64,000 bases of DNA from Methanomassiliicoccaceae archaeon DOK (GTDB lineage: Archaea > Thermoplasmatota > Thermoplasmata > Methanomassiliicoccales > Methanomethylophilaceae): assembly GCA_009911715.1 (NCBI GenBank), contig CP047880.1, positions 496,001-560,000 on the forward strand, read 5' to 3'. This document shows positions 25,030 through 34,044 of this stretch, one piece after another. The notes under the pieces were generated by a model, which saw only the letters and a program-made list of their open reading frames with translations, had not been told where the DNA came from and did not search any database. A program made the position numbers and the translations under genes. Within the stretch, counting starts at the first letter, position 1. Every line of letters begins with the position of its first letter.

Positions 25030-25178
25030 CGCATTCCCTCTTTTCCGGGGGTTCTCTTTCCCCGGTGAGTCAGTCGGCTATCCTGGCATATGTTAAAAAA
25101 GTGTCGAGGTGGGGCAGTCGCCGGGGCCGACGTGCATCCATCCATCCGTCAAGCTTATCAAGTCTCCCGACAGGCGGG

Positions 25179-26564
25179 ATGACGATGACCGAGTCCGAGA
25201 ACAGAACGGGGAACATCCTCGGAGACCCGAGGAAGTCTCTAATCGCGATGGTGGTGCCGATCGCCATCGGCATGATCGTGCAGTCGCTGAACAACTTCGT
25301 CGACGCCATCTGGGTCTCGGGGATAGGCACCGCCGCACTGGCCGCGACGGGCGTGGTGTTCCCGTTCTTCTTCATCCTCATCGGCATCGGAAACGGACTC
25401 GGGGTGGGGGCCTCGCAGGCCATAGCCAGACGCATCGGTCTGGGGGACCGCGAGGGCGCCAGCAGGGTGGCGGCGCAGGTGCTGGTCATCGGCGTCCTGG
25501 TGGGATTCGCCATAACTGCGGTGTTCGCGCTGTTCCCGGAGCCGATATTCCGTGCCGCGGGCGCAGGCGCGTACCTCGAGGAGGTCATGGCATACGGCGT
25601 GCCGATCATGGTGTGCGCCCCCATCTACATGCTGAGCTTCATATTCAGCGCGCTTCTGAGGTCCGAGGGCGACGCCAGGAAGTCGATGGTCATCCAGGTC
25701 GCAGGGGTCGCGGTGCACATGGTCATGGACCCCATCCTCATCATCGGCCTTGGCCTGGGGGTCGGGGGTGCCGCAATAGCCAGCGCCCTATCCGCGCTCA
25801 TGGCCGCGGGGATGGCGGTCCGTTACTACAGGCGCGGGGAGATGTACGTCGACCTTAGCTTCAAGGGGTTCAGGTTCGACCGTGCTCTCGACGCCGACAT
25901 CCTCAGGGTGGGTTTCCCGGCGTCCCTGGAGATGATCCTGCTCTCCATCTCCACGCTGTTCATGAACATCATAATCGAGATGGTAGACCCTGTCAACGGC
26001 GTGGCGATATACACCACGGGGTGGAGGATCCTGGACCTGCTGATGGTCCTCGCGGTGTCGTTCGGGTCGGCGCTGGTGCCGATCAGCGCAGCCGCATACG
26101 GCCAGAGGAGCTTCGAGCGCATCAAGGCCGTCTACGTCTACGCCCTGAAGTACGGCGTGGCCCTGATGGTCGTCATCGCGGCTGTTGCCATGGTCGCCGC
26201 CCCCGTGCTGGTCTACATGTTCACGTACACGGGGTCGACCGCGGAGCTGTCCGAGGAGATGACGAGGTTCGTGAGGATAGGCTGCCTGTTCCTGCCGTTC
26301 TCCATGGTGGGGATACTGACATCCAGCGTCTTCCAGTCGGTGGGCAAGGGCCTGTGGTCGATGTGCGCCACCAGTCTCCGCAACTTCCTGCGCGTCCCGC
26401 TGTGCTACGCCCTGGCTGCGGCAGGTTCCCTGACCCTTGTCTGGTGGGGCGTGACCCTGGGGGAGGTCATCGGGACGACCGTCGTCGCCGTGGCAGGGGT
26501 CATCGCCCTGAGGTTCATCCGCAGGCAGATCGAGTCCATGAACGGGGTCGTGGGTGAACCATGA
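25179..26564 (+). CDS. MATE-family efflux transporter (second copy)
   Basis: The 461-residue protein has twelve hydrophobic segments with MATE markers: ILGDPRKSLIAMVVPIAIGM, VDAIWVSGIGTAALAATGVVFP, GVGASQAIARRIGLGD and DPILIIGLGLGVGGAAIAS. It is only distantly similar to the MATE protein at 15.8-17.2 kb and has no adjacent regulator. ATG 25179 is chosen, with ATG 25185 also possible. Small hairpins (ATGCC/GGCAT and CCCGC/GCGGG) lie 75-110 bases after the stop. Confidence 0.9.
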   Translation: MTMTESENRTGNILGDPRKSLIAMVVPIAIGMIVQSLNNFVDAIWVSGIGTAALAATGVVFPFFFILIGIGNGLGVGASQAIARRIGLGDREGASRVAAQVLVIGVLVGFAITAVFALFPEPIFRAAGAGAYLEEVMAYGVPIMVCAPIYMLSFIFSALLRSEGDARKSMVIQVAGVAVHMVMDPILIIGLGLGVGGAAIASALSALMAAGMAVRYYRRGEMYVDLSFKGFRFDRALDADILRVGFPASLEMILLSISTLFMNIIIEMVDPVNGVAIYTTGWRILDLLMVLAVSFGSALVPISAAAYGQRSFERIKAVYVYALKYGVALMVVIAAVAMVAAPVLVYMFTYTGSTAELSEEMTRFVRIGCLFLPFSMVGILTSSVFQSVGKGLWSMCATSLRNFLRVPLCYALAAAGSLTLVWWGVTLGEVIGTTVVAVAGVIALRFIRRQIESMNGVVGEP

Positions 26565-26694
26565 GACGGGGTCGACCCGCGGCATCGCACGGACAGGACA
26601 CTCTGGATAAAGGAGCCTGACGGCTCCGATAGAATGAGACATGCCCCAGAAGGCATGGGTTGACGCCCGCGGTTGCGGGCCTCGGTCGCCGGAA

Positions 26695-26778
26695 TCACAT
26701 GTAGGTCCAGGAGACCAGGAGACAGACGATGATGACGACGGCTGCGACACCCATCATCTTGACGTTGTTCTTTCCCAT
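26695..26778 (-). CDS. Possible 27-residue membrane peptide
   Basis: A short frame starts at ATG 26778 and encodes MGKNNVKMMG followed by one hydrophobic helix (AAVVIIVCLLV) and a short SWTYM tail. It lies 22 bases beyond the TcdA-like gene. A TATA-like CTTTAAG lies 20-30 bases upstream and overlaps that gene's end. The charged N-terminus followed by a single helix is typical of real small membrane proteins. No homologue is known to me, so the evidence is modest. Confidence 0.35.
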   Translation of the reverse strand: MGKNNVKMMGVAAVVIIVCLLVSWTYM

Positions 26779-26800
26779 GGTCGGGAGAATGCCGAGCGAC

Positions 26801-27535
26801 TTAAAGTGGTTTCGTTCCTCCACGGCCAGCATCCACGCCGAGGACGTGCATTATCGTCAGGTTCGCGAGCGTCATGCCGAAGACGGCGGGGACCGTCGGC
26901 AGCGATCCCAGGACGCTCTTCCCGTGCTCGTCCCTGTCTGTGGGCACGGATATCGGCGGCTCTTCCGAGTAGACGCACGTGATGCTGGACGTGTCGCAGT
27001 CGCGGAGCCCCTTGCGGACGGCGGCCGCCAGGGGGCAAACCGACGTATTCCTGAGGGGTGCCACGCGCACCTTCTGGGTGTCCAGATGGAGGGCCGCCCC
27101 CATGGATGAGAACGTCTCGATCCCGGTCTCCGAGGCCCTCCTCAGGAGGGAGATCTTGCATCTGACGGTGTCGATGGCGTCGACCAGCACGTCGAAATCG
27201 CCCGAGAGGATCTCCTCGACGGTGGAGTCGTCCACGAGGACGGACATGGGCTCTATGTCGATGCCGGGGTTGATGGACCTGGCCCTCTCGCAGGCGACCT
27301 CCGCCTTCGGCCTTCCGACCGTGTCCACAGTGGCGAGGACCTGGCGGTTGAGGTTGCTGGGGCTGAATACGTCCGCGTCCACCACCCTGATCCTTCCGAT
27401 GCCGGCCCGGACCAGTCCCTCCAGGGCGTACCCGCCCACCGCTCCGGCGCCCGTCAGCACGACGGAGGCCTCCGCGAGCCTCCTGATGCCATCCTCGCCC
27501 ACAAGCAGCCCGGTCCTCTCGCTCATCTCAGACAT
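26801..27535 (-). CDS. ThiF/MoeB-fold protein, TcdA-like (tRNA t6A dehydratase)
   Basis: The 244 residues show the E1-like adenylation core: VVLTGAGAVGGYALEGLVRAG, DADVFSPSNLNRQ and the DVLVDAIDTVRCK segment. Spacing and overall length match TcdA (YgdL), which cyclises N6-threonylcarbamoyladenosine in tRNA at the cost of ATP. The late SVCPLAAAVRK and CVYSEEPP segments also match. It overlaps the tatD gene by 8 bases, so the two are co-transcribed. MoeB or ThiF activity is a less likely alternative. Confidence 0.8.
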   Translation of the reverse strand: MSEMSERTGLLVGEDGIRRLAEASVVLTGAGAVGGYALEGLVRAGIGRIRVVDADVFSPSNLNRQVLATVDTVGRPKAEVACERARSINPGIDIEPMSVLVDDSTVEEILSGDFDVLVDAIDTVRCKISLLRRASETGIETFSSMGAALHLDTQKVRVAPLRNTSVCPLAAAVRKGLRDCDTSSITCVYSEEPPISVPTDRDEHGKSVLGSLPTVPAVFGMTLANLTIMHVLGVDAGRGGTKPL

Positions 27536-28253
27536 CTGCGATCCTCCTCGCGTTATCCAGGGTCAGTCTCATCAACTCTTCGCCGGTGGTCCCCAGGATC
27601 CCGGCGAGCCTGTCGGCGAACCCCGTCATCCCGGAGAACTCCCGTGCGAGGTAGGGGGCGTCGGTCTCCAGCAGCAGCCTGTCCTCTGGAACGGAACGGA
27701 GCAGCCTGGCGATGCGGGACTCCGACCTTGCAAGGATCCGCGGGTTGACGGAGAACATGCATCCGGCCTCGGCGAAAGGTTTCACGTAGCTCTCCGATGA
27801 GAACGAGTGCAGTACGACCGCCCTGCATCCTCCTGCGTGCCTCCTGATGGACTCGAGGACGTCCCGCTCGCATCCGACCATGTGGACGTTGGCAATCCTC
27901 CCGAACCCGGAGGCGATGTCCAGCTGGGATTCGAATGCCGGTCTCTGCAGGGACGGGTCCCCACGTTTGCCGTCCAGTCCGATCTCCCCGACGTTCGCGC
28001 GAGGGTCCTCCTCCAGGATGGATTCCAGCCTTCCAGCGGAGGCCTCGTCCCACTCGTCCATGTACCAGGGGTGGACGCCGTAGAACCTCACGGTGCCCGG
28101 GACGGCACACCCCGCCATCGAATCCCACTCGGACGGTCTGGCGGTGCAGCCGAACACGATCACGGCGCGGTCGAAGTCGGGGTAGCGGTCGCTGAATCCT
28201 TTTTCGGACACGTGCGCGTGAGCATCGGCGAACCCGTGTGTTTCCAGGACCAT
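27528..28253 (-). CDS. TatD-family metal-dependent hydrolase/DNase
   Basis: This 241-residue TIM-barrel amidohydrolase shows ADAHAHV (metal site 1), YGVHPWYMDEW, NVGEIGLDG, HSFSSE and LLETDAPYL (the terminal Asp ligand). TatD proteins are 3'-5' exonucleases or metal-dependent hydrolases. It is the first gene of a pair with the TcdA-like gene. The promoter region is shared back-to-back with the DUF3793 gene and its DtxR-type boxes. Confidence 0.88.
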   Translation of the reverse strand: MVLETHGFADAHAHVSEKGFSDRYPDFDRAVIVFGCTARPSEWDSMAGCAVPGTVRFYGVHPWYMDEWDEASAGRLESILEEDPRANVGEIGLDGKRGDPSLQRPAFESQLDIASGFGRIANVHMVGCERDVLESIRRHAGGCRAVVLHSFSSESYVKPFAEAGCMFSVNPRILARSESRIARLLRSVPEDRLLLETDAPYLAREFSGMTGFADRLAGILGTTGEELMRLTLDNARRIADV

Positions 28254-28315
28254 GCTTCCGTGTATCCTTTCTGAACGTTTATCGCTGCCGACTCGCAGGG
28301 TTTGAGCATATTGAT

Positions 28316-28381
28316 TTAGGTTGAATTACAATTTTTTAGAAGAACCTAAATCATTATATACTCATTTTAGGATGTCCTAAA
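28316..28381 (+). promoter_or_regulatory. DtxR/IdeR-type metal boxes around the DUF3793 promoter
   Basis: The pattern TTAGG-N4-CCTAA occurs perfectly at 28367-28380 (TTAGG ATGT CCTAA, extended to an 8+8 palindrome), with one mismatch at 28336-28349 (TTAGA AGAA CCTAA), and as a half-site at 28316-28320. A TATA box ATTATATA (28353-28360) lies between the two fuller boxes, 26 bases before ATG 28386. The consensus is that of iron-dependent DtxR-family repressors. Confidence 0.7.
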
Positions 28382-28385
28382 CACC

Positions 28386-29051
28386 ATGAGGCCGGAGAAC
28401 CATGAATGCGGGGAGAGGGGACTTTCCGACGACATAGTATTCCATGAGCCAGGTACCCTCGAAAATGAGACATGCCCCGAGGGCGCCCAAACCTCCGTTC
28501 CCGACCTGCACGAACGCATCGTTCGGCACTGCGCTCCGACCCTTGCGGGTCTGAAGTGCGGGAGCATGTTCAGGGTCAACTCCGACCCTCATGGTATTCT
28601 GTCCCAGGTGTCGGAGCTGGAGTACGAGCTGTCCCACAGGGGGCTCAGGCTCGACGCGCTGGTGGTCGACGAGGAGGGCTGCCTGCTCTACGTCTACCGC
28701 CCGAAGCTCCTGGAGGCCCGTCTGGCCGATCCGGAGGTCAGGGACTTCCTTTCGTGCTACGGGTACGCCGCCAGGAGCTGCAGCTCGACGCTCGCCGAGC
28801 TGTTCGACAGGTTCGCGCACTGCCCGACCGTCCCTCCCGAGGTCGGGGTCTTCCTCGACTACCCCATGGAGGATGTCAGGGGATACATCGAGAACGAGGG
28901 CAGGTGCAGCAGGTGCATCGGATGCTGGAAGGTCTACGGGGACGTGGAGGCCGCCGAGAAGAGGTTCAACTGTTACAAGAGATGCCGTGACGTCTTCTCG
29001 AAGAGGCTCGCCGAGGGGTGCAGCCTCGTCAGGCTCACCGTGAAGTGCTGA
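28386..29051 (+). CDS. DUF3793 protein, probably iron-regulated
   Basis: The 221-residue protein matches DUF3793: HCAPTLAGLKCGSMF near residue 48, LLYVYRPKLLE, GVFLDYPMEDVRGYIENEG, CSRCIGCWKVYGD and a final FNCYKRC. This family occurs in anaerobes, often beside flavodoxin or iron-uptake genes, and its biochemical role is unknown. The TATA box at 28353-28360 implies an almost leaderless transcript. DtxR-type boxes flank it, so the gene should be switched on when iron (or Mn) is scarce. The stop is 11 bases from the convergent fen gene. Confidence 0.82.
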   Translation: MRPENHECGERGLSDDIVFHEPGTLENETCPEGAQTSVPDLHERIVRHCAPTLAGLKCGSMFRVNSDPHGILSQVSELEYELSHRGLRLDALVVDEEGCLLYVYRPKLLEARLADPEVRDFLSCYGYAARSCSSTLAELFDRFAHCPTVPPEVGVFLDYPMEDVRGYIENEGRCSRCIGCWKVYGDVEAAEKRFNCYKRCRDVFSKRLAEGCSLVRLTVKC

Positions 29052-29062
29052 TCCGGTCCGGC

Positions 29063-30091
29063 TCAGAACCACTGGTCCAGGGATCTCTGCTTCCTTCTGT
29101 TGGACTCGGCCTTGCGGGCCGCCTCGATCTTGTTGAGGACCGTGTTGACCCTGTCATAGGAGAACCCGTGGTCGGTCATGAGCTCCAGAACTCCCTCGGG
29201 GTCCGCCTTGCCGGGCTTCACCGAGTAGTCGTCGGATCTCGGGCCGTTGAGGAAGATCGCCCTCACGTCCTCGTACTCGGGGATGTCTATGTCCGTCTTG
29301 GCCATTACCGTCTCGAGGTCGCCGTGTTTCTGGATGAGCTTCAGCCCCTTCTTCGGTCCGATCCCGGGGACGCCCGCGTTGAAGTCGGTCCCTATCATTA
29401 TGCAGACGTCCACCAGCTGCTCCCTGGTGATCCCCAGGTCCTCGAGCATGCGCTTGGAGTCCACTATCTCCGTCTTGACGTCCTTGTAGACGCTCTTGCC
29501 GGGGACCTTCCTCCTCCCGGAGATGGTGAGGTTCCTGACCAGGAGCGGTGCGCCGAACAGGAGCGAGTCGTAGTCCTGGGACGCGGACGCGTAGACGTCG
29601 CCCTTCAGGCACATGTACGCGCCCTGGGCCTCGCCGTCGCTCGGCGCCTGGACCACGGGGATGCCGAGGAGCGTGAGCAGCTCCTTAGAGGTCTCCAGGA
29701 TGTCCGGGGTCATGCGGGACGTCTGCTGGGCCTTGGAGAACGCCTTCTTGAGGTCCCCTTCCTCCAGCGCCTGCTGGTACTCCACCATGGCCTTCTCCCT
29801 GCGGGCTATGCGCTCCTCGATCGTGCCCGCCTTCATCTCGTTGGGCTTCCCGTCGAAGACGAACGACGGCTCGATGCCCGCCTCTATGAGGTTGGCGGTG
29901 CGGTACAGTATCCCCGAGAGATGGGACGTGACGCGGCCCTGGGAGTCCTGGAGGGGCTTCCCGTCCGGTTGCCTAATGATTGAAAGGAACTGGAAAATCG
30001 TGTTGTACGCGTCAATGGCGACGCTCTTGCCGCGGAGGTACTCCAGGTCGATCTCCGTGGCCTCGGTGATGGGTGAAAGGTTTACTCCCAT
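29063..30091 (-). CDS. fen: Flap endonuclease FEN-1
   Basis: This 342-residue structure-specific nuclease removes 5' flaps during Okazaki-fragment maturation and repair. Visible elements are the N-terminal nuclease region (GKSVAIDAYNTIFQFL, FVFDGKP), the internal EAQGAYMCLKGDVYASASQDYDSLLFG with its catalytic acids, IGTDFNAGVPGIGPKKGLKLI (helix-hairpin-helix and metal site), and a C-terminal PCNA-binding PIP box (QRSLDQWF). The initiator is trimmed to expose Gly2, as FEN-1 requires. It lies 6 bases from the rpe stop. Confidence 0.96.
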   Translation of the reverse strand: MGVNLSPITEATEIDLEYLRGKSVAIDAYNTIFQFLSIIRQPDGKPLQDSQGRVTSHLSGILYRTANLIEAGIEPSFVFDGKPNEMKAGTIEERIARREKAMVEYQQALEEGDLKKAFSKAQQTSRMTPDILETSKELLTLLGIPVVQAPSDGEAQGAYMCLKGDVYASASQDYDSLLFGAPLLVRNLTISGRRKVPGKSVYKDVKTEIVDSKRMLEDLGITREQLVDVCIMIGTDFNAGVPGIGPKKGLKLIQKHGDLETVMAKTDIDIPEYEDVRAIFLNGPRSDDYSVKPGKADPEGVLELMTDHGFSYDRVNTVLNKIEAARKAESNRRKQRSLDQWF

Positions 30092-30097
30092 GGCGCA

Positions 30098-30760
30098 TCA
30101 CCCGCGGTTGGGCCCGAACCCCTTCCACTCGGTCACGGTGGGCCCCATGTCGTCGAGCCTGAACAGCGACGAACCGGCCACGAGGACGGAAGCGCCGGCT
30201 GAAACGCATGTCCTGCCGGTGACCGTGTTTATGCCGCCGTCGACGGAGATCTCGAGGGACGGGTTGTTGCGGTTCGCCCACTCCCTTATCGATGCGATCT
30301 TGGGGACACAGTCCTCTATGAAGGACTGCCCTCCGAACCCCGGGTGGACGGTCATGACCAGCGCGATGTCCGCATCCTCCAGGAACGGGAGGACGTCCTC
30401 CACAGGCGTCTCCGGGTTGAGCGAGATGCCGACCCTGAGGCCCTTCCTGTCAATCTTCCGCATGGCGGCGTGGACGTCCCCCGTGGCCTCGCAGTGCACG
30501 GTGATGCTGTCGCATCCCGCCGCGGCGAAGTCGTCTATGTAGCGGACGGGGTCCTGGATCATGAGGTGGGCGTCGAACGGGATGTCCGAGCATTTCCTGA
30601 TGGCCTTTATCACAGGTGCGCCGAAGGTTATGTTCGGGACGAACATCCCGTCCATCACGTCGAGGTGGGCCCAGTCGGCCCCGGCTTTCTCAACACGGAC
30701 GAGCTCCTCCCCGAGCCTGGAGAAGTCTGCGGAGAGCATGGACGGCGATACCTTGGTCAT
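30098..30760 (-). CDS. rpe: Ribulose-phosphate 3-epimerase
   Basis: This TIM-barrel enzyme interconverts ribulose 5-phosphate and xylulose 5-phosphate. The 220 residues show SPSMLSADFSRLGEE, HLDVMDGMFVPNITFG (signature 1, metal ligands), FDAHLMIQDP, VMTVHPGFGGQSFI and EISVDGGINTVT. ATG 30760 gives the family N-terminus; ATG 30772 is possible. It runs into fen, so these two form a short operon. A TATA-like GATTATCTA at about 30790 suits a leaderless transcript. Confidence 0.93.
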   Translation of the reverse strand: MTKVSPSMLSADFSRLGEELVRVEKAGADWAHLDVMDGMFVPNITFGAPVIKAIRKCSDIPFDAHLMIQDPVRYIDDFAAAGCDSITVHCEATGDVHAAMRKIDRKGLRVGISLNPETPVEDVLPFLEDADIALVMTVHPGFGGQSFIEDCVPKIASIREWANRNNPSLEISVDGGINTVTGRTCVSAGASVLVAGSSLFRLDDMGPTVTEWKGFGPNRG

Positions 30761-30872
30761 CGGCGCCCGCATTGATGTGCTGGGTAGATAATCATGATGG
30801 ACGCCAGGGAGCGCGGGGTCCAGGAGCATCCAGTAGCCAGATATATTTACGAGACAACTGGTTATCCCACTC

Positions 30873-31085
30873 ATGGCATTGGCAAAGCACGGTTCTGCCG
30901 AGGAGACATGCGACGTCGCGGGCTGCGACAAGCCCGCGGAGAGGTCCTTCAACATCAAACAGGTCGCCAAGACATCCCTGTCCCTGAAGTCCAACGACCT
31001 CCGCCAGGTCCACCTGTGCAAGGACCACTACAAGGAGTTCAAGAAGCAGACCAAGACCGACAGGGAGCTCGACTCCTACTACTGA
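30873..31085 (+). CDS. Small zinc-binding-type protein
   Basis: The 70-residue basic protein has four potential metal ligands: CDVAGC near residue 13 and HLCKDH near 47. It is not one I can name. AGATATATTTACG at 30838-30850 is a good TATA element 25 bases before the ATG, so the message is probably leaderless. The stop overlaps the start of the RNase Z gene by one base (TGATG), coupling the two. Confidence 0.68.
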   Translation: MALAKHGSAEETCDVAGCDKPAERSFNIKQVAKTSLSLKSNDLRQVHLCKDHYKEFKKQTKTDRELDSYY

Positions 31086-32014
31086 TGGAGATCCTGTTTC
31101 TGGGGACGAGCGCCGCGGTGCCGTCCAAGGAGCACTCCACCTCATGCATAGCCGTGAGGAGCGGATCTGACATCCTCCTCCTCGACTGCGGGGAGGGATC
31201 GCAGCGTCAGCTGATGCTCTCGCCCTTCTCTTTCATGAAGATCAGGGCAGTCCTCATCACACATCTGCACGGCGACCACGTTTTCGGTCTGCCGGGTCTG
31301 ATCCAGACGATGAGCCTCTCCAACCGCACCGAGCCTCTGCTGGTGTGCGGGCCTCCCGGCACCTCCCATGCGCTCGACGCGATGATGTCGGTGACGGAGG
31401 GGGAGGCGACTTACGATGTCGAGGTCGTCGAGGTGTCCGGCGGGGAGGTCCTGGATGTGAAGGGGATGGCCGTGAGGCCGTACGCCACCGACCACGGCAT
31501 AGCGTCGGTGGGATACGTTGTCCAGGACCGCGAGAGGCCGGGGAAGCTGGATGCCGACAAGGCGCGCTCGATGGGCGTGACCTCGGGGCGCGACATGGCT
31601 CGTCTCAAGAACGGCGAGACGGTGAACGGGGTCCGTCCGGAGGACGTCATCGGCCCCGTGATCCCGGGGTACAGGGTCGCGTACAGCGGGGACACCCGTC
31701 CCTGCGGGTCCGAATCCGATGCGGTCGCTGGTGCTGACGTCATCGTCCACGAGGCGACCTACATGGACTCGGAGGCGTCGCAGGCCGCGGACCACTTCCA
31801 CACCACGGCTCTCCAGGCCGGGGAGGTGGCCAGGGACGCCGGCGCCAGATATCTCATACTGACGCACATAAGCAACCGTTACGACGACCGTTCCGCCGTG
31901 GAGGCCGAGGCCAGGTCCGTGTTCCCGGAATCATACGTGGCGGAGGACATGGCCATGTACACCCTGTCGTCATCGGGCCTCCGCTTCGACGGGGTCTTCG
32001 ACAGGAGCGCCTGA
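31085..32014 (+). CDS. rnz: Ribonuclease Z (tRNA 3' endonuclease)
   Basis: This MBL-fold endonuclease trims tRNA 3' trailers. The 309 residues begin MEILFLGTSAAVPSKEHSTS, as in all RNase Z proteins, and carry LLDCGEGSQRQLM, the zinc motif ITHLHGDHVFGLPG, AYSGDTRPC and LILTHISNRY. The length is that of the short RNase Z form. It is translationally coupled to the small zinc-type protein upstream. Confidence 0.94.
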   Translation: MEILFLGTSAAVPSKEHSTSCIAVRSGSDILLLDCGEGSQRQLMLSPFSFMKIRAVLITHLHGDHVFGLPGLIQTMSLSNRTEPLLVCGPPGTSHALDAMMSVTEGEATYDVEVVEVSGGEVLDVKGMAVRPYATDHGIASVGYVVQDRERPGKLDADKARSMGVTSGRDMARLKNGETVNGVRPEDVIGPVIPGYRVAYSGDTRPCGSESDAVAGADVIVHEATYMDSEASQAADHFHTTALQAGEVARDAGARYLILTHISNRYDDRSAVEAEARSVFPESYVAEDMAMYTLSSSGLRFDGVFDRSA

Positions 32015-32026
32015 GTCCCCCTTCCC

Positions 32027-32623
32027 TCAGATAAGCTTCAGGATGTCGGCGCTGGTTATCATGCCGACGATCTTCCCCTTCTTCGAGACCAGGACCGCGC
32101 CGCTGCTGCTCATGAGCGACGTGACGGAGGACATCGGCGTGCTGTCCGCCACGACTGGGTACGACTCGTCCATGACCTTCGCGATCACCGTCTGTGCGAG
32201 CTGATCCATGGTGGACCCCTGCCTCAGGAGCTCGAAGATCCCCCTCTCCGAGATGCTCCCGACCGGGATGTCGCCCTTCAGTACCGGGAGCTGGGAGTAC
32301 CCGGTTGCCCTCATGAGGTCGGAGGCCTGGTGCACCTTGTCGGTGCTCTGGACGGTGACGACCTTGTCGGATGCCACGTCCGCGGCGGTCAGGTCCCTCT
32401 TCTCGCTCTTCCTCATGCCCTCGAGGGTCTCGAAGAGCTTCACGACGGTCTCGTAGCTGGCGGACATCCTCCCGCGCTCTATCTTCGCGATGGTGCTCTG
32501 GCTGACACCGGAGGCGGCGGCGAGCTCGGTCTGGGTGACGTCCAGGGACTTGCGTATGCGCTTTATGTCCGACACCGGCGGGAACGATCCGTTCATATCG
32601 GAGGATACGGGATATTCGTACAT
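32027..32623 (-). CDS. HTH (XRE) regulator with two CBS domains
   Basis: The 198-residue protein has an N-terminal XRE helix-turn-helix (IRKSLDVTQTELAAASGVSQSTIAKIERGRMS) and two CBS repeats (about 80-135: VVTVQSTDKVHQASDLMRATGYSQLPVL; about 140-198: VMDESYPVVADSTPMSSVTSLM). CBS pairs bind adenosyl ligands such as AMP, ATP or SAM. It diverges from the SAM synthetase gene 80 bases away, so regulation of that gene in response to an adenosyl ligand is attractive, though not demonstrated. Confidence 0.88.
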   Translation of the reverse strand: MYEYPVSSDMNGSFPPVSDIKRIRKSLDVTQTELAAASGVSQSTIAKIERGRMSASYETVVKLFETLEGMRKSEKRDLTAADVASDKVVTVQSTDKVHQASDLMRATGYSQLPVLKGDIPVGSISERGIFELLRQGSTMDQLAQTVIAKVMDESYPVVADSTPMSSVTSLMSSSGAVLVSKKGKIVGMITSADILKLI

Positions 32624-32702
32624 TAATATTCTTTTACGAATAATATCGACAGCGTTGTTTATTAATAACGAAATAATGAGGCCCTAAAGAGGTGTAAGCC
32701 AG

Positions 32703-33926
32703 ATGAGTAAGAACATCTACGTAGAGGGTCTCAACGAGATCCCCGTCCCCATGAAAAAGGTAGAGATCGTCGAGAGGAAAGGAATCGGACACCCCGACAG
32801 TGTCGCCGATGCCCTCGCGGAGGAGGTCAGCAAGGCCCTCTGCAAGATGTACAAGAAGGAGTTCGGCCACGTCCTCCACCACAACACCGACGAGACGCAG
32901 ATCGCAGCCGGTCAGGCGGCCCCTGCCTTCGGAGGCGGACACATCATCGACCCCTCCTACATCCTGCTCGTCGGACGCGCCACCACACACGTCGGAGAGG
33001 GCAAGGACCTCAAGTCCCTCCCCTGCAAGCCCGTCGCGCTGAAGGCCGCCAGGGAGTACCTGAGGAAGACCTTCCCCAACCTGGACGTCGACTCCGAGAT
33101 CATCCTCGACGCCAAGCTCGGAATGGGATCCGACGACCTGACCGGTGTCTACAAGGCATCCGGGCACCTCGCCAACGACACTTCCTTCGGAGTCGGATAC
33201 GCCCCCTTCTCCATCACAGACAGGCTCGTCCTCCAGACCGAGGAGTACATCAACGGCGTCATGAAGAAGGACCTGCCCGAGACCGGACAGGACGTCAAGG
33301 TCATGGCCTCCAGGGTCGGAGACGACATCACCATGACCGTCGCCTGCGCCATGATCGACAAGCGCATCGACGACGCAGACCACTACAAGTCCTCCATCGA
33401 GCAGCTGTACAACAAGGTCTACGACAACGCCCTCAAGATCATCGGCAGCGAGAAGGTCAACTTCAAGCTCGACATCAACACCGGAGACGACTACGACCGC
33501 GGAGTGTACTACCTCACATGCACCGGAATGTCCCAGGAGATGGGAGACGACGGATCCGTCGGAAGGGGCAACAGGTGCAACGGTCTGATTACCCCCTACA
33601 GGCCCATGTCCATGGAGGCCACCTCCGGAAAGAACCCCATCACCCACATCGGAAAGATCTACAACGTGATGTCCAAGCTCATCGCCGACGACGTCGCCGC
33701 CAAGGTCACCAACGAGGCCGAGATCAGGGTCAGGCTTCTGTCCCAGATCGGAAAGCCCGTCTCCGAGCCCCTCAACGCGTCCGTGCAGATCGTCCTGCCC
33801 GACGCCGAGACCAACCCCAACCTGCCCAAGTGGAAGTCCGAGGCCGAGGCCATCGCCGCCGACTGGCTGGACAACGTGGACAAGGTTTCCGACATGATCA
33901 TCGAGGGCAAGGTCCGCACTTTCTGA
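32703..33926 (+). CDS. Archaeal S-adenosylmethionine synthetase
   Basis: The 407 residues belong to the archaeal MAT family (COG1812), unrelated at sequence level to bacterial Met[23 protein letters not shown] at the start, [33 protein letters not shown], and [20 protein letters not shown]. Codon bias is strong, consistent with high demand for SAM in a methyl-using methanogen. The TATA-like TTTATTAATA at 32657-32666 and AGAGGTG near 32687 precede the ATG. A GC hairpin follows the stop. Confidence 0.96.
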   Translation: MSKNIYVEGLNEIPVPMKKVEIVERKGIGHPDSVADALAEEVSKALCKMYKKEFGHVLHHNTDETQIAAGQAAPAFGGGHIIDPSYILLVGRATTHVGEGKDLKSLPCKPVALKAAREYLRKTFPNLDVDSEIILDAKLGMGSDDLTGVYKASGHLANDTSFGVGYAPFSITDRLVLQTEEYINGVMKKDLPETGQDVKVMASRVGDDITMTVACAMIDKRIDDADHYKSSIEQLYNKVYDNALKIIGSEKVNFKLDINTGDDYDRGVYYLTCTGMSQEMGDDGSVGRGNRCNGLITPYRPMSMEATSGKNPITHIGKIYNVMSKLIADDVAAKVTNEAEIRVRLLSQIGKPVSEPLNASVQIVLPDAETNPNLPKWKSEAEAIAADWLDNVDKVSDMIIEGKVRTF

Positions 33927-33947
33927 AGCTCGTTTAAAAACCATTTA

Positions 33948-33967
33948 CCCCAGCCAGCGTGCTGGGG
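33948..33967 (+). terminator. Hairpin after SAM synthetase gene
   Basis: CCCCAGC and GCTGGGG pair perfectly around a 6-base loop, 21 bases after the stop codon. Confidence 0.5.
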
Positions 33968-34044
33968 GAACCACCTTGCTTGTCATTTTCCAAGGTACAT
34001 CTTTAAGCATGATGAATCGCATTATCATCCAACCGGGTGAAACT

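Noticed and set aside
22027-25068. A 1013-codon open frame on + opposite ileS
   Set aside because: It is an antisense shadow of a highly biased GC-rich gene; its translation is low-complexity (Leu, Val, Gly, Asp-rich) and ileS is unmistakable on the other strand.
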